This document shows, piece by piece, positions 8,496 through 17,272 of a stretch of 52,219 nucleotides of DNA (position 1 is the first letter of the stretch; each line of letters begins with the position of its first letter). Under the pieces are notes generated by a model. The model saw only the letters and a list, made by a program, of their open reading frames with translations. It was not told where the DNA came from and searched no databases. The DNA is taken from contig CAMCFN010000027.1 of NCBI GenBank assembly GCA_945874145.1, positions 1 through 52,219 on the forward strand, read 5' to 3'. The position numbers were made by a program, and so were the translations under genes. This DNA is from Akkermansia muciniphila. GTDB lineage: Bacteria; Verrucomicrobiota; Verrucomicrobiia; Limisphaerales; SXTU01.

Positions 8496-8862
8496 AGTAG
8501 CTGTAGCTAATTGACTAACACTTTGGTAGTTTGAAGCCAAAGCGCTCGAATAATTCAAGCGCTGTGCATTTCAGTCGCATTCACAATGCGGCGCCCGCGT
8601 ATTCTGCAAGACGCAAAGAGGGAGGGGGTGGTTACAGTCCGGGATTCACGGCTGCCGGCCGAGTGGCTCTGGGCATAGAGGTTGGCTTTGGTTGGTTTAC
8701 AGCCAAATGAAGTGGTCGCCAAGGCTGCTGCGGTCGCCAAGGAAAAATAGTTTGTTAGAACTGTGACTGATCGGCAAAAGATGTAGTGAGACGGGCCTGT
8801 GAATCCGCAAAGCGGGTTGGACGTCTTAGAAAAAGCAAAGCAACGCCCAACAACGAAAATTT
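8496..8862. promoter_or_regulatory. Divergent intergenic region with palindrome and direct repeat
   Basis: 367 bases between two divergently transcribed DUF1501 genes. It contains a near-perfect 23-bp palindrome at 8541-8563 (AGCGCT, then GAAT-ATTC, then AGCGCT; one internal mismatch), about 45 bases upstream of the minus-strand start, and an 11-bp direct repeat GGTCGCCAAGG at 8714-8724 and 8732-8742, spaced 18 bp start to start. The palindrome is operator-like. No convincing -35/-10 pair could be fixed for either gene and no ribosome-binding site is evident. A 61-codon reading frame on the minus strand here has no protein-like features and is not annotated. Confidence 0.5.
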
Positions 8863-10287
8863 ATGTATCCCACCTGTGGCAAACATCCCGGTCAGGAGTT
8901 GAACCCGGCACTTTATTCCACGCGCCGCGAGTTCCTTAATCGCGTGGGCACCGGTTTTGGCTCTTTGGCTTTAGCTAGTTTGCTCGCTGATAAGGCTCAA
9001 GGTCAGTCTGCTGGCGGTGGCGGTTTGCTCGCACCCAAGCAACCGCACTACCCCGGCACGGCTAAGCGGGTTTGCCACATCTATTTCAGTGGAGCGCAGT
9101 CCCACATCGACACTTGGGATCCCAAGCCAGAGATGGCGAAGGCGGACGGCAAGACGGCGGGGCGCGGCAAGATTCTTCCTTCGCCGTTTGAATTCCCGAA
9201 ATCTGGCCAGAGTGGGCTGCAGATCAGTGAGATTTGGACCGAGCTTAGCAAGTGCGTTGATGAAATGTGCATCATCCGCTCCAGTTGGACAGATGTGCCG
9301 GCGCACGAAGAGGCTACGAAGATTATGACTTCTGGCGACTTCCGTCTGCCGAAGCCTTCGATTGGAGCTTGGGTCACTTACGGATTGGGGTCCGATAACC
9401 AGAACCTCCCTGCATTTGTGGCTATGAATCCCGGTGGGTTTCCCAGTGCGGGTGCGGCGAACTGGCAGTCAGCCTTCATGCCGGGCGCCTATCAGGGCAC
9501 CTATGTGGACCCTACAAACACTCGGATCGAGCAGATCATCGAGAACATTAAGAGTCAGTTTATTGGCACCAGTGCTGAACAGCGTCAGCAGTTGGACCTC
9601 CTCAGTCGGCTTAACGAGATTCATAAGCAAAAACGGCAGGCGGAAGGTCAGTTGGATGCGCGCATCCAGTCCTTTGAGCTCGCGTATCGCATGCAGACAG
9701 ATGCGACGGAAGCGTTTGACATGAGCAAGGAGCCAGCTCACATCCTTAAGCTTTATGGAGCGGATTCCGCCGATCGTGGTGAAGCCACCCAAGGTCGCCA
9801 GTTCATTATTGCCCGCCGCTTGCTGGAGCGTGGTGTGAAGTTCGTGCAGTGCTGGAACGGCGGTTGGGACATGCATGCGGGCATCGCCGCTGCTGGTCGG
9901 GCTCGGGCTGCTGCCTTGGATCGTCCGATGGCCGGCTTCATTCAAGATCTGAAGCAGCGCGGGTTGCTTAAGGACACTTTGGTCGCTGCCAGCACCGAAT
10001 TTGGTCGCAGCTCCACGGAAGACGGCCCTGGTGGTCGCACGCACAATGCCAAGGCATTTGCCTCATGGCTGGCTGGCGGAGGGGTCAAAGGCGGCACCAG
10101 CTATGGCAGCACCGATGAACTCGGTAGCGCGGCAGTGGAGAACAAGGTGCATGTCCATGAGTTCCATTCGACAATCCTGCACGCCCTTGGTTTTGATTCC
10201 GAGAAGCTGACGTTCCGGTCTGGTGGTCGTGACTTCCGTCTGACCGATGTGTCGGGCGCTCAGCCGGTGAAGTCCATTTTCGCCTAA
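8863..10287 (+). CDS. DUF1501 family exported protein, divergent motif variant
   Basis: 474 residues. The N-terminus carries a Tat-like signal, STRREFLNRVGTGFGSLALA. The DUF1501 skeleton is clear (SHIDTWDPKP, GAWVTYGLGSDNQNLPAF, LAGGGVKGG, RDFRLTDVSG), but the likely metal motifs are altered: GRDHH of the other three paralogues is GRTHN here, WDHH is WDMH, and GGEFGRTP is STEFGRSS. This copy may therefore have lost or changed its activity. It is the first gene of a pair with the PSC1/DUF1549/DUF1553 gene at 10392, separated by about 100 bases that contain a strong hairpin. Both genes have visibly more A/T-ending codons than the flanking genes. No clear ribosome-binding site precedes the ATG, which follows an A-rich leader. 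Confidence 0.9.
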   Translation: MYPTCGKHPGQELNPALYSTRREFLNRVGTGFGSLALASLLADKAQGQSAGGGGLLAPKQPHYPGTAKRVCHIYFSGAQSHIDTWDPKPEMAKADGKTAGRGKILPSPFEFPKSGQSGLQISEIWTELSKCVDEMCIIRSSWTDVPAHEEATKIMTSGDFRLPKPSIGAWVTYGLGSDNQNLPAFVAMNPGGFPSAGAANWQSAFMPGAYQGTYVDPTNTRIEQIIENIKSQFIGTSAEQRQQLDLLSRLNEIHKQKRQAEGQLDARIQSFELAYRMQTDATEAFDMSKEPAHILKLYGADSADRGEATQGRQFIIARRLLERGVKFVQCWNGGWDMHAGIAAAGRARAAALDRPMAGFIQDLKQRGLLKDTLVAASTEFGRSSTEDGPGGRTHNAKAFASWLAGGGVKGGTSYGSTDELGSAAVENKVHVHEFHSTILHALGFDSEKLTFRSGGRDFRLTDVSGAQPVKSIFA

Positions 10288-10292
10288 TCTTG

Positions 10293-10335
10293 GTGATGAA
10301 ACTTAGCCGGGCGCGTGTTTCATCACGCGCCCGGC
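10293..10335 (+). terminator. Strong hairpin with an alternative overlapping hairpin (terminator or attenuator)
   Basis: Hairpin B pairs GCCGGGCGCGTG (10306-10317) with CACGCGCCCGGC (10324-10335), 12 perfect base pairs with a six-base loop. Hairpin A pairs GTGATGAAAC (10293-10302) with GTTTCATCAC (10317-10326), 10 perfect base pairs. They share 10317-10326 and cannot both form. There is no long U-tract after B. It sits 6 bases after the DUF1501 stop and 56 bases before the next ATG. Confidence 0.65.
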
Positions 10336-10391
10336 CTTCCATTTGCGGGTAGAAAGCTGGATTGTTTGAGAGCATAAGTTGGAAAAAGACT

Positions 10392-13300
10392 ATGAAAAAT
10401 CTGCGTCTGACACACTTGGCCGTTGTGGTCGCTTTCGTTTCCGCGCAGTTGCACGCGCAGGAAAAGCCATTGACGGCGGAAGAGAACGAATTTTTTGAAG
10501 CCAAGATCCGCCCTGCTCTTATTGAGCATTGCCATAAGTGCCATAGCGGTGATACGGACGCCAAGATCAAGGGCGGTCTCCAATTGGATTCCAAGGCCGG
10601 TCTCCTAAAAGGTGGGACAACGGGTCCTGGATTAGTTGCTGGCCAGCCAGATCGCTCGCTCATTATCAAGGCGATGCGGTTCACGGATCCGAACCTCCAG
10701 ATGCCGCCCAAGGATAAACTTCCCGATTCGGTATTGGCGGACTTTGAAAATTGGGTTCGGATGGGGGCCCCCGACCCGCGAACCGGCAAAGCGGCTGCCA
10801 TGCTCAAGACTGATGAGGATCTAGCCAAAGCCAAGAAGCATTGGGCCTTTCAGCAAATTGTAAAACCGGAACCGCCCAAGCCAAAAGCTCACCTTAAAGG
10901 CTGGATTCAGAACGACATCGACCTGTTTATTGTGGCCAAGCTTGAGGAAAAAGGCCTGTTCCCCTCTCCGATCACCGACAAATGGACCTTGGTGCGACGG
11001 GCATACTTTGATCTGCTTGGCATGCCCCCCACAGCCAAAGAGGCCGAGGATTTCATCAACGACCAATCCAAGGATGCTTGGCCCAAGTTGCTCGATAAAT
11101 TGCTGGCTTCTCCGCACTACGGCGAACGTTGGGGCCGTTACTGGCTGGACATCGCCCGATATGCGGACACGCGAGGCGGAGGCAACAATAACAACATGGG
11201 TGATAACCGCCTGCTGCACGCATATACCTATCGCGATTGGGTCGTAAATGCGATCAATGATGACATGCCCTATGACAAGTTTCTCAAGTATCAGATCGCG
11301 GCTGATTGTCTTCCGAATACCGAGACTAAAAATCTTGCTGCCCTTGGGTTTATTACGCTGAATCGCGGTGTAAACAACCAGCAGGAACGGATCGATGACC
11401 GCATCGACGTTGTGACCCGGGGAACCATGTCACTCTCTGTCTATTGCGCTCGCTGCCACGATCATAAATTCGACCCTATTCCAACCAAGGATTATTACTC
11501 TCTTTATGGTGTGTTTGATAGCAGTTCAGATGCTGTCACCAAGCCTCTACTCCAAAAAATCGACGACACTCCTGAGTATCGGGATTATCTGGCCAAAAAG
11601 GCCCGGGTTGAGGCGGACTTGGATAGCTATCGCCAAGGCGCGGTGGTGAATTTTGTCAGCGAGGCGAAAGCCAAAACGATCGACTACATGCTTGCAGTTC
11701 AGGCCATGAACAGCGGCAACACGAATTACGCCATCGGTCAGCGTGCTGACCAGCAGAGGTTTGAGCGCTTCACTAAGCTTCAATTTGAAGTTGCTGGTCC
11801 TTGGAAGCGATACCTGGACAAGCATGTAACTGCAGCACAGGGTAGTAAGGTGGATCCAATATTCACTCCTTGGGCGGACTACGCTGAACTCACTGACAAA
11901 GAATTTTCAAATAAGAGCCGAGCGCTAGCTGCGAAGTATTTCAAGGATGGAGAGCCGCTGAAGGGACTCAATCCAATTGTGGCCAAGGCCTTTTCGACAC
12001 CCGTGTCCAGCATGCGAATGGTGGCGGAGCGCTACTTCAAGCTGTTTAACGATGCTGAAAGAGCGTGGGTCACCGCGATCACAGCGGACGCCAAGAAGAA
12101 AAAGGAAGACGATGCGGCCATACTCAAGAAGCTCAGTGATCCAGCGCAAGAGCAGCTTCGGCTTGTATTTTACGGACAGGATTCGCCTGTAAATATCAAC
12201 TACACTCGGCTCTCTGGTTTTGACAACAACCGCATCCGCAACGGTGAGCAGCAGTTCACGCTGCTCGCGGATCGGCTGGATGCCACTCATCCCGGTGCCC
12301 CTACCCGCGCAATGGCGGTCAGCGACGGAACTCCTCGCAATGCGAAGGTGCTCATCAAGGGCATGCCCAATAACCCGGGCCCCGAGGTTCCTCGTCAGTT
12401 TATCGAAGTGCTAAACCCGGAACGCAAGCCCTTCAACAGCAAGACCAGCGGTCGGGCTGAACTGGCTGAGGAAATCGCCAGCAAGAAAAATCCCCTGACC
12501 GCCCGCGTTCTGGTTAACCGGGTTTGGATGAACCACTTTGGCGGTGCGCTGGTTCGCACGCCAACCGACTTTGGCGTGCGGGCAGACGATCCCACCCATC
12601 CAGAGCTTTTGAATTATTTGTCGGCTTGGGTGATGGAAAATGGCTGGTCCCTGAAGGCGTTGCACAAGTTGGTGATGAGTTCCGCCACCTACATGCAGAG
12701 CAGCGATGACCGCGCCAAACCCCTGTTGAGTGATCCCTCCAACCTCTACACGTGGAAGATGAACCGCCGTCGCCTTGATTTTGAGGGTTTCCGGGATTCT
12801 CTGCTTGCTGTGAGTGGACAGATGGATGCCACGATGGGTGGTCGGCCAGTAAAAATCACCCCGGATGGTGCGAATCCCATGGGTTACAAGGAAAACCCTT
12901 TGCGGCGAACCATCTACGGCTATATTGACCGGGGTAACCTCGCTTCAATTTACCGGACGTTCGACTTTGCCAATCCTGAAGCCACGGCGGGTATGCGTTT
13001 CAGCTCTACCGTGCCTCAGCAGGCGCTCTATTTGATGAACAGTCCCTTTGTTGCCACGCTGGCTCGCGGTATGGTTCAACGCGATGAAGTGAAAGGCAAA
13101 GTTGACGAAGAACAGCGCATCGAAGCCCTTTATCAACTCTGCTTTCAGCGCATGCCTAGTGCGCTGGAGACTAAGTTGGGCATTCGCTTCTTGGAGGCCC
13201 AGTCCGGTCTCAAGAGCGCTGATCAGAAACCTATCTGGCAGGCTGGTTACGGCCAATACAATGTCAGAACCAAGCAAGTCTCCTTCTATAAACTGACCAA

Positions 13301-13964
13301 CTACGTTGCTGCGGCTCAGGGTGGAATGATGAACAACCGCATGAATCAGACACCTGCAGGTCATTACGACGGTGGGGTTCGCATCCCGGGCGTGAGGCTG
13401 GATAAAGATGGTGGCACGGTCGGAACCGTCTCGGTTATCCGCCGGTTCACTTCGCCGGTGGATTCTGTTGTATCCATTGATGGGACGATTGCCCAAAAGA
13501 GCGGTTTGGGTGACGGGGTCAATGGTTTTATAGTCCACAACCGGACCGGACAGCTTGGGTCCTATACCCTAAGTGGTGGCCGTGGCCGGGCTGACACCAA
13601 AGTTGCCAAGGTCGAGGTGAAGAAAGGCGACACCATCGACTTCATCGTGGACAATGGTGGCAAGGGCAACACCGTTGGTGACGCCTTTGAATGGGCTCCA
13701 ACTTTGCGGGTGGCTGTGACAGCAACTGCTGCAACCGGTCCGGCTATGGCGACGCCTTTTGGCGGGCCAATGGCCTCCGGTGCCCCCGCAATGAATGCTG
13801 GGCAAGGAATGGCGATGGGCGGCGGGCAAGGCGCGAATGCCAATGTCTGGAGTGCTGCAGCAGGTTTTCAGTCCCCTTCAGCCGCAGCTCAAAAGCCGTT
13901 GGATACCTGGGAGAAATACGCCCAAATGCTCCTGCTTTCAAACGAGCTCTCCTTCGTGGACTGA
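10392..13964 (+). CDS. Planctomycete-type cytochrome c / DUF1549 / DUF1553 protein
   Basis: 1190 residues from the ATG at 10392, which gives a proper signal peptide ending near HAQEKP. Order: PSC1-type haem domain with C47-HK-C50-H51 and a downstream NLQMPPKDKLP that can supply the axial Met; DUF1549 with RRAYFDLLGMPPT, SPHYGERWGRYWLDIARYADT and a second CXXCH near residue 351 (CARCHDHKFDP); then DUF1553 with NPLTARVLVNRVWMNHFGGALV, ADDPTHPELL and TVPQQALYLMNSP. Before the closing family motif WEKYAQMLLLSNELSFVD there is a beta-rich insert of about 190 residues and a Met/Gly/Ala-rich linker (GMAMGGGQG). The protein is predicted to be periplasmic or surface-located and to bind haem. The partner is the DUF1501 protein just upstream. 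Its lower GC matches that partner rather than the downstream PSC gene. Enzymatic function is not known for the family. Confidence 0.92.
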   Translation: MKNLRLTHLAVVVAFVSAQLHAQEKPLTAEENEFFEAKIRPALIEHCHKCHSGDTDAKIKGGLQLDSKAGLLKGGTTGPGLVAGQPDRSLIIKAMRFTDPNLQMPPKDKLPDSVLADFENWVRMGAPDPRTGKAAAMLKTDEDLAKAKKHWAFQQIVKPEPPKPKAHLKGWIQNDIDLFIVAKLEEKGLFPSPITDKWTLVRRAYFDLLGMPPTAKEAEDFINDQSKDAWPKLLDKLLASPHYGERWGRYWLDIARYADTRGGGNNNNMGDNRLLHAYTYRDWVVNAINDDMPYDKFLKYQIAADCLPNTETKNLAALGFITLNRGVNNQQERIDDRIDVVTRGTMSLSVYCARCHDHKFDPIPTKDYYSLYGVFDSSSDAVTKPLLQKIDDTPEYRDYLAKKARVEADLDSYRQGAVVNFVSEAKAKTIDYMLAVQAMNSGNTNYAIGQRADQQRFERFTKLQFEVAGPWKRYLDKHVTAAQGSKVDPIFTPWADYAELTDKEFSNKSRALAAKYFKDGEPLKGLNPIVAKAFSTPVSSMRMVAERYFKLFNDAERAWVTAITADAKKKKEDDAAILKKLSDPAQEQLRLVFYGQDSPVNINYTRLSGFDNNRIRNGEQQFTLLADRLDATHPGAPTRAMAVSDGTPRNAKVLIKGMPNNPGPEVPRQFIEVLNPERKPFNSKTSGRAELAEEIASKKNPLTARVLVNRVWMNHFGGALVRTPTDFGVRADDPTHPELLNYLSAWVMENGWSLKALHKLVMSSATYMQSSDDRAKPLLSDPSNLYTWKMNRRRLDFEGFRDSLLAVSGQMDATMGGRPVKITPDGANPMGYKENPLRRTIYGYIDRGNLASIYRTFDFANPEATAGMRFSSTVPQQALYLMNSPFVATLARGMVQRDEVKGKVDEEQRIEALYQLCFQRMPSALETKLGIRFLEAQSGLKSADQKPIWQAGYGQYNVRTKQVSFYKLTNYVAAAQGGMMNNRMNQTPAGHYDGGVRIPGVRLDKDGGTVGTVSVIRRFTSPVDSVVSIDGTIAQKSGLGDGVNGFIVHNRTGQLGSYTLSGGRGRADTKVAKVEVKKGDTIDFIVDNGGKGNTVGDAFEWAPTLRVAVTATAATGPAMATPFGGPMASGAPAMNAGQGMAMGGGQGANANVWSAAAGFQSPSAAAQKPLDTWEKYAQMLLLSNELSFVD

Positions 13965-13995
13965 ACTCGGACGAGATTAGATCTTCAATCGAGTC

Positions 13996-14028
13996 GAAGG
14001 CTGCCGTTAAGGCGGCCTTCGTGCTTTT
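13996..14028 (+). terminator. Intrinsic terminator
   Basis: GAAGGC(T)GCC at 13996-14005 pairs with GGC(G)GCCTTC at 14011-14020 around a GTTAA loop, followed by GTGCTTTTGG. It lies about 30 bases after the stop of the lower-GC PSC gene and before the next PSC gene, closing the two-gene unit. Confidence 0.72.
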
Positions 14029-14097
14029 GGCGGGCGAATTCCGCGCTTGGAAATCTGCTGCAACTCCGCTCCCTTTTTCAGCGTCCAAATCACCGCC

Positions 14098-17000
14098 ATG
14101 CCATCAGTTCGCCAAGCCTGCGCCGTTTATCGCATCATCGCGCTTGGCGTAGCTGCCTTTCCTTTCGCACTCGCCGCCGCACCCGTGGATTTTTCCCGCG
14201 AAGTGCTCCCCATCCTCCAACGCGCCTGCTTCGAGTGCCACGACGCGAAACTGTCGAAGGGCAAACTCCGGCTCGACTCGCGGGACACCGCGTTCCAGAA
14301 GCCTAGCATCGTCGTGCCCGGTAACTCAGCAAAGAGCGAACTCTTCCGCCGCATCACTCTGCCCAAGGGCCACGACGACGTGATGCCCAACCGTGGCGAA
14401 CCGCTCTCCACGACGCAGGCCGACCTCCTCAAAGCGTGGATAGATCAAGGCGCAGCGTGGCCCGAAGGCGCGCAAACCGCGAAGCATTGGTCCTACGTCA
14501 GTCCCGTTCGTCCCGCTGCTCCGCCCCTTTCCAATCCCCAATTACCGATCTCCAATCCCCTTGACGCCTTCATCCTCGCCCGCCTCCGGAAGGAAGGCGT
14601 GCAACCTTCTCCCGAAGCTTTGCCCGAAATCCTCGTGCGCCGCCTCCATCTCGACCTCGTCGGCCTCCCGCCCACACCCGCCGAAGTGGACGCCTTTGTC
14701 CGCGACTTCCAATCGGCAACCGCGAATCGACAATCGGCAATTGAAAAGTTGGTGGACTGCCTCCTCGCCTCTCCGCAATTCGGCGTTCGCTGGGCGCGCC
14801 CGTGGCTGGACTATGCTCGTTACGCCGACTCGCATGGCTTCCAGCGCGACGACTTCCGCGACCTCTGGCCATACCGCGACTGGGTCGTGAACGCGCTCAA
14901 TGCCGACATGCCTTTTACGCAGTTCACCATCGAGCAGCTCGCCGGCGACCTCCTGCCCAACGCCACCGAGTCGCAGCGCATCGCCACCGGTTTCAATCGC
15001 AGTGCGCCCACGAATGTCGAGGCCGGAACCGACCCCGAGGAGACGCGCGTCAATCAAGTCCACGATCGCGTCAGCACGCTCGGCATCGTCTGGTTCGGCG
15101 CGACGCTGGAGTGCGCCCAGTGCCACGACCACAAATACGACCCCATCTCCCAGCGCGACTACTACGGCCTCTTCGCTTTTTTCAACAACACGGAACTTGA
15201 GGCCGACCGCACGAACCCCAAAGTTCCCGGCTCCATCCAGTTCAAAGGCCCGACCATGGAACTCGCCGACACCGTTTCCTCCGGCGAGCGGGCTTCCCTC
15301 ACCGCCCGCATCGCCACCGTCCGCGAGCAACTCGCCGCGCTGGAGAAAAGCGCCTCCACCGGTCAGGCCGAATGGGAAGCCACGCTGGCAAAGAGCACCG
15401 CACAAGCCGCGCAGGAGCACATCCTCGACATCGCCGACTTCGACTCCACGGGCGGCGCGACGCACGAAATCCTCCCCGACAAATCCGTCCTCATCAGCGG
15501 CGAACCCGCACCGGACAAGGACACCTATCTCTTCGAAGTCCGCACCTCGCTCATGGGCATCCGCGTGTTCAAGCTGGAAACGCTCACGCACGACTCACTC
15601 CCGGGCAAAGGCCCCGGTCGCGGCGACGCCCAACGCCCGAACTTCGTGCTGAATAATTTCACCGCAACCGCCGAGCCGGCGGACAAATCCGCCGCCGCCC
15701 GCCCGGTGAAATTTGCCTTTGCTCAGGCCTCCTTCTCCCAAGCCAATTTTCCTGTCGCCAACCTGCTCAAGTCTGACAACCCCGCGCGCACCGGTGGCTG
15801 GGCTATCAACCCCAAATTCCATGAACCGCACTGGGTCTTGCTCGAAACCGCTGCGCCCGTTGGCTTTTCCGGCGGCACCGTGCTGCGGTTCAAGCTGGAA
15901 CAAAACTTCGGCGGCGGCCGCACCATCGGCCGCCTGCGCTTCACCGCCATCACCGGCAGCGTGGGCGGCACTGCCTTGCCGGCCGAGGTGGCCGATGCGT
16001 TGAATATCCCCGCCGCCAAGCGCACCGCCGCACAGACCAAGGCCATCGTTGCTTACCGCCTCAAGTCCGACTCCGGGCACGCGAAGCTCACCGCAGAGCT
16101 GACGCGCCTCGAAGCCGAGCTGCGCAAGCTCAAGCTCCCGACCACGCTTGTCATGCGCGAGACCACGCCTCGCATGAGCACGTTGTTCATGCGCGGCGAG
16201 TTCCGCACGCCGGGCGACAAGGTGGAACCGCACACCCCCGCAGTGCTGCATCCCCTCCGCCCCGTAGCAGGCGACGTCAGTAGGCTTCATCTTCCCCAGA
16301 CCCAAAGCACTCAGCGCCTCCTCACGTCGGCTCCTACCCGGCTGGATTTGGCGCAATGGCTTGTGAGCCGCAAAAATCCGCTCGTGGCGCGTGTCGTGGT
16401 CAACCGCTGGTGGGCCGAGTTGTTCGGTCACGGCCTCGTCACCACGCCTGAAGATTTCGGCATCAAGGGTGAGCCGCCGACGCATCCCGAGTTGCTCGAC
16501 TGGCTCGCGGTCGAGTTCATGGACAACGGCTGGTCCATGAAGAAGCTGCTCAAGACCATCGTGACCAGCGCCGCCTATCGCCAGTCCTCGCGCGTTACGC
16601 CGGAGTTGTTCGCGCGCGATGACCAAAACCTCCTCTACGCGCGCGGCCCGCGTCACCGGCTCGATGCCGAGATGATTCGCGACAACGCGCTCGCCATCGC
16701 CGGGCTGCTCAACCCCAAGCAGGGCGGCGCGCCTATCCATCCGTATCAGCCCGACGGCCTGTGGGTGAAGGTCGGCGGCCAGCGTTACGACTACGTGGTC
16801 AGCCCCGGCGACGAGAAATACCGGCGCGGTCTCTACGTCATCTGGAAGCGCGGTGCGCCCTACCCGAGCTTCGTGAACTTCGACGCCAACAGCCGCATGG
16901 CCTGCCGTGTCAAGCGCCCGCGCTCGAACACGCCGCTCCAAGCGCTCACGCTGATGAACGACCCCGTATACGTGGAAGCCGCGATGGGCTTCGCGAAACG

Positions 17001-17259
17001 CGTGCTCACGGAGAAGTTCAGTGTTCCTGACCGCCTCACGCACGCGTTCCGCCTTGCCACCGCACGCGCCCCGCGCCCCGAGGAACTCGCCACGCTCACG
17101 CAACTCCTCACCTCCGCCCGTGCGACCGACGCGAAGTCGGCGAAGGATTTTGTCGGCAAGTTTGAGTTGCCCACCGGTGTGAGCGCCGAGGAATTCGCCA
17201 CATGGTATGCGGTGGCGGCGGCTCTACTGAACCTCGACGAAACCATCTCCAAAGGCTAA
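14098..17259 (+). CDS. Planctomycete-type cytochrome c / DUF1549 / DUF1553 protein
   Basis: 1053 residues from the ATG at 14098; a TTG at 14047 would add a poor N-terminus. Signal peptide to about residue 28, then PSC1 with C44-FE-C47-H48 and DVMPNRGEPLS as possible Met ligand region; DUF1549 with RRLHLDLVGLPPTPAEVDAF, RWARPWLDYARYADSHG and CAQCHDHKYDP near residue 339; a coiled-coil-like segment; a discoidin-like beta region with FSQANFPVANLL, GGWAIN and EPHWVLLE; then DUF1553 (NPLVARVVVNRWWAELFGHGLV, PPTHPELLDWL, RHRLDAEMIRDNALAI, NTPLQALTLMNDP). Two stretches (PQLPISNP and SATANRQSAIE) are encoded by 7-bp tandem repeats that have entered the reading frame without breaking it. The likely DUF1501 partner is at 23340-24764 on the same strand. 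Predicted exported haem protein of unknown activity. Confidence 0.93.
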   Translation: MPSVRQACAVYRIIALGVAAFPFALAAAPVDFSREVLPILQRACFECHDAKLSKGKLRLDSRDTAFQKPSIVVPGNSAKSELFRRITLPKGHDDVMPNRGEPLSTTQADLLKAWIDQGAAWPEGAQTAKHWSYVSPVRPAAPPLSNPQLPISNPLDAFILARLRKEGVQPSPEALPEILVRRLHLDLVGLPPTPAEVDAFVRDFQSATANRQSAIEKLVDCLLASPQFGVRWARPWLDYARYADSHGFQRDDFRDLWPYRDWVVNALNADMPFTQFTIEQLAGDLLPNATESQRIATGFNRSAPTNVEAGTDPEETRVNQVHDRVSTLGIVWFGATLECAQCHDHKYDPISQRDYYGLFAFFNNTELEADRTNPKVPGSIQFKGPTMELADTVSSGERASLTARIATVREQLAALEKSASTGQAEWEATLAKSTAQAAQEHILDIADFDSTGGATHEILPDKSVLISGEPAPDKDTYLFEVRTSLMGIRVFKLETLTHDSLPGKGPGRGDAQRPNFVLNNFTATAEPADKSAAARPVKFAFAQASFSQANFPVANLLKSDNPARTGGWAINPKFHEPHWVLLETAAPVGFSGGTVLRFKLEQNFGGGRTIGRLRFTAITGSVGGTALPAEVADALNIPAAKRTAAQTKAIVAYRLKSDSGHAKLTAELTRLEAELRKLKLPTTLVMRETTPRMSTLFMRGEFRTPGDKVEPHTPAVLHPLRPVAGDVSRLHLPQTQSTQRLLTSAPTRLDLAQWLVSRKNPLVARVVVNRWWAELFGHGLVTTPEDFGIKGEPPTHPELLDWLAVEFMDNGWSMKKLLKTIVTSAAYRQSSRVTPELFARDDQNLLYARGPRHRLDAEMIRDNALAIAGLLNPKQGGAPIHPYQPDGLWVKVGGQRYDYVVSPGDEKYRRGLYVIWKRGAPYPSFVNFDANSRMACRVKRPRSNTPLQALTLMNDPVYVEAAMGFAKRVLTEKFSVPDRLTHAFRLATARAPRPEELATLTQLLTSARATDAKSAKDFVGKFELPTGVSAEEFATWYAVAAALLNLDETISKG
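14530..14564 (+). repeat. Degenerate 7-bp tandem repeat inside a coding sequence
   Basis: Heptamers TCCAATC, CCCAATT, ACCGATC, TCCAATC, CCCTTGA run in register, the first and fourth identical. They encode the segment around NPQLPISNPL between the haem domain and DUF1549, a linker that can tolerate insertion. Confidence 0.65.
14711..14745 (+). repeat. Degenerate 7-bp tandem repeat inside a coding sequence
   Basis: Heptamers AATCGGC, AACCGCG, AATCGAC, AATCGGC, AATTGAA, the first and fourth identical. They encode SATANRQSAIE within DUF1549, between PAEVDAFVRDF and LVDCLLASPQF, where the other paralogues have short unrelated loops. Confidence 0.68.
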
Positions 17260-17272
17260 GTGGAGGCTGACC

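Noticed and set aside
8555-8740. 61-codon minus-strand frame in the divergent intergenic region
   Set aside because: No ribosome-binding site, no recognisable motif, and it covers the palindrome region.
14530-14745. CRISPR-like repeats
   Set aside because: The units are 7 bp with no spacers and lie inside coding sequence; no cas genes are present.
14542-17103. Long open frames on the minus strand opposite the PSC gene (about 349 and 502 codons)
   Set aside because: They are antisense to a gene with clear domains, rich in Arg, Gly, Glu and Val, and have no signal or motif. High GC makes such shadow frames long.
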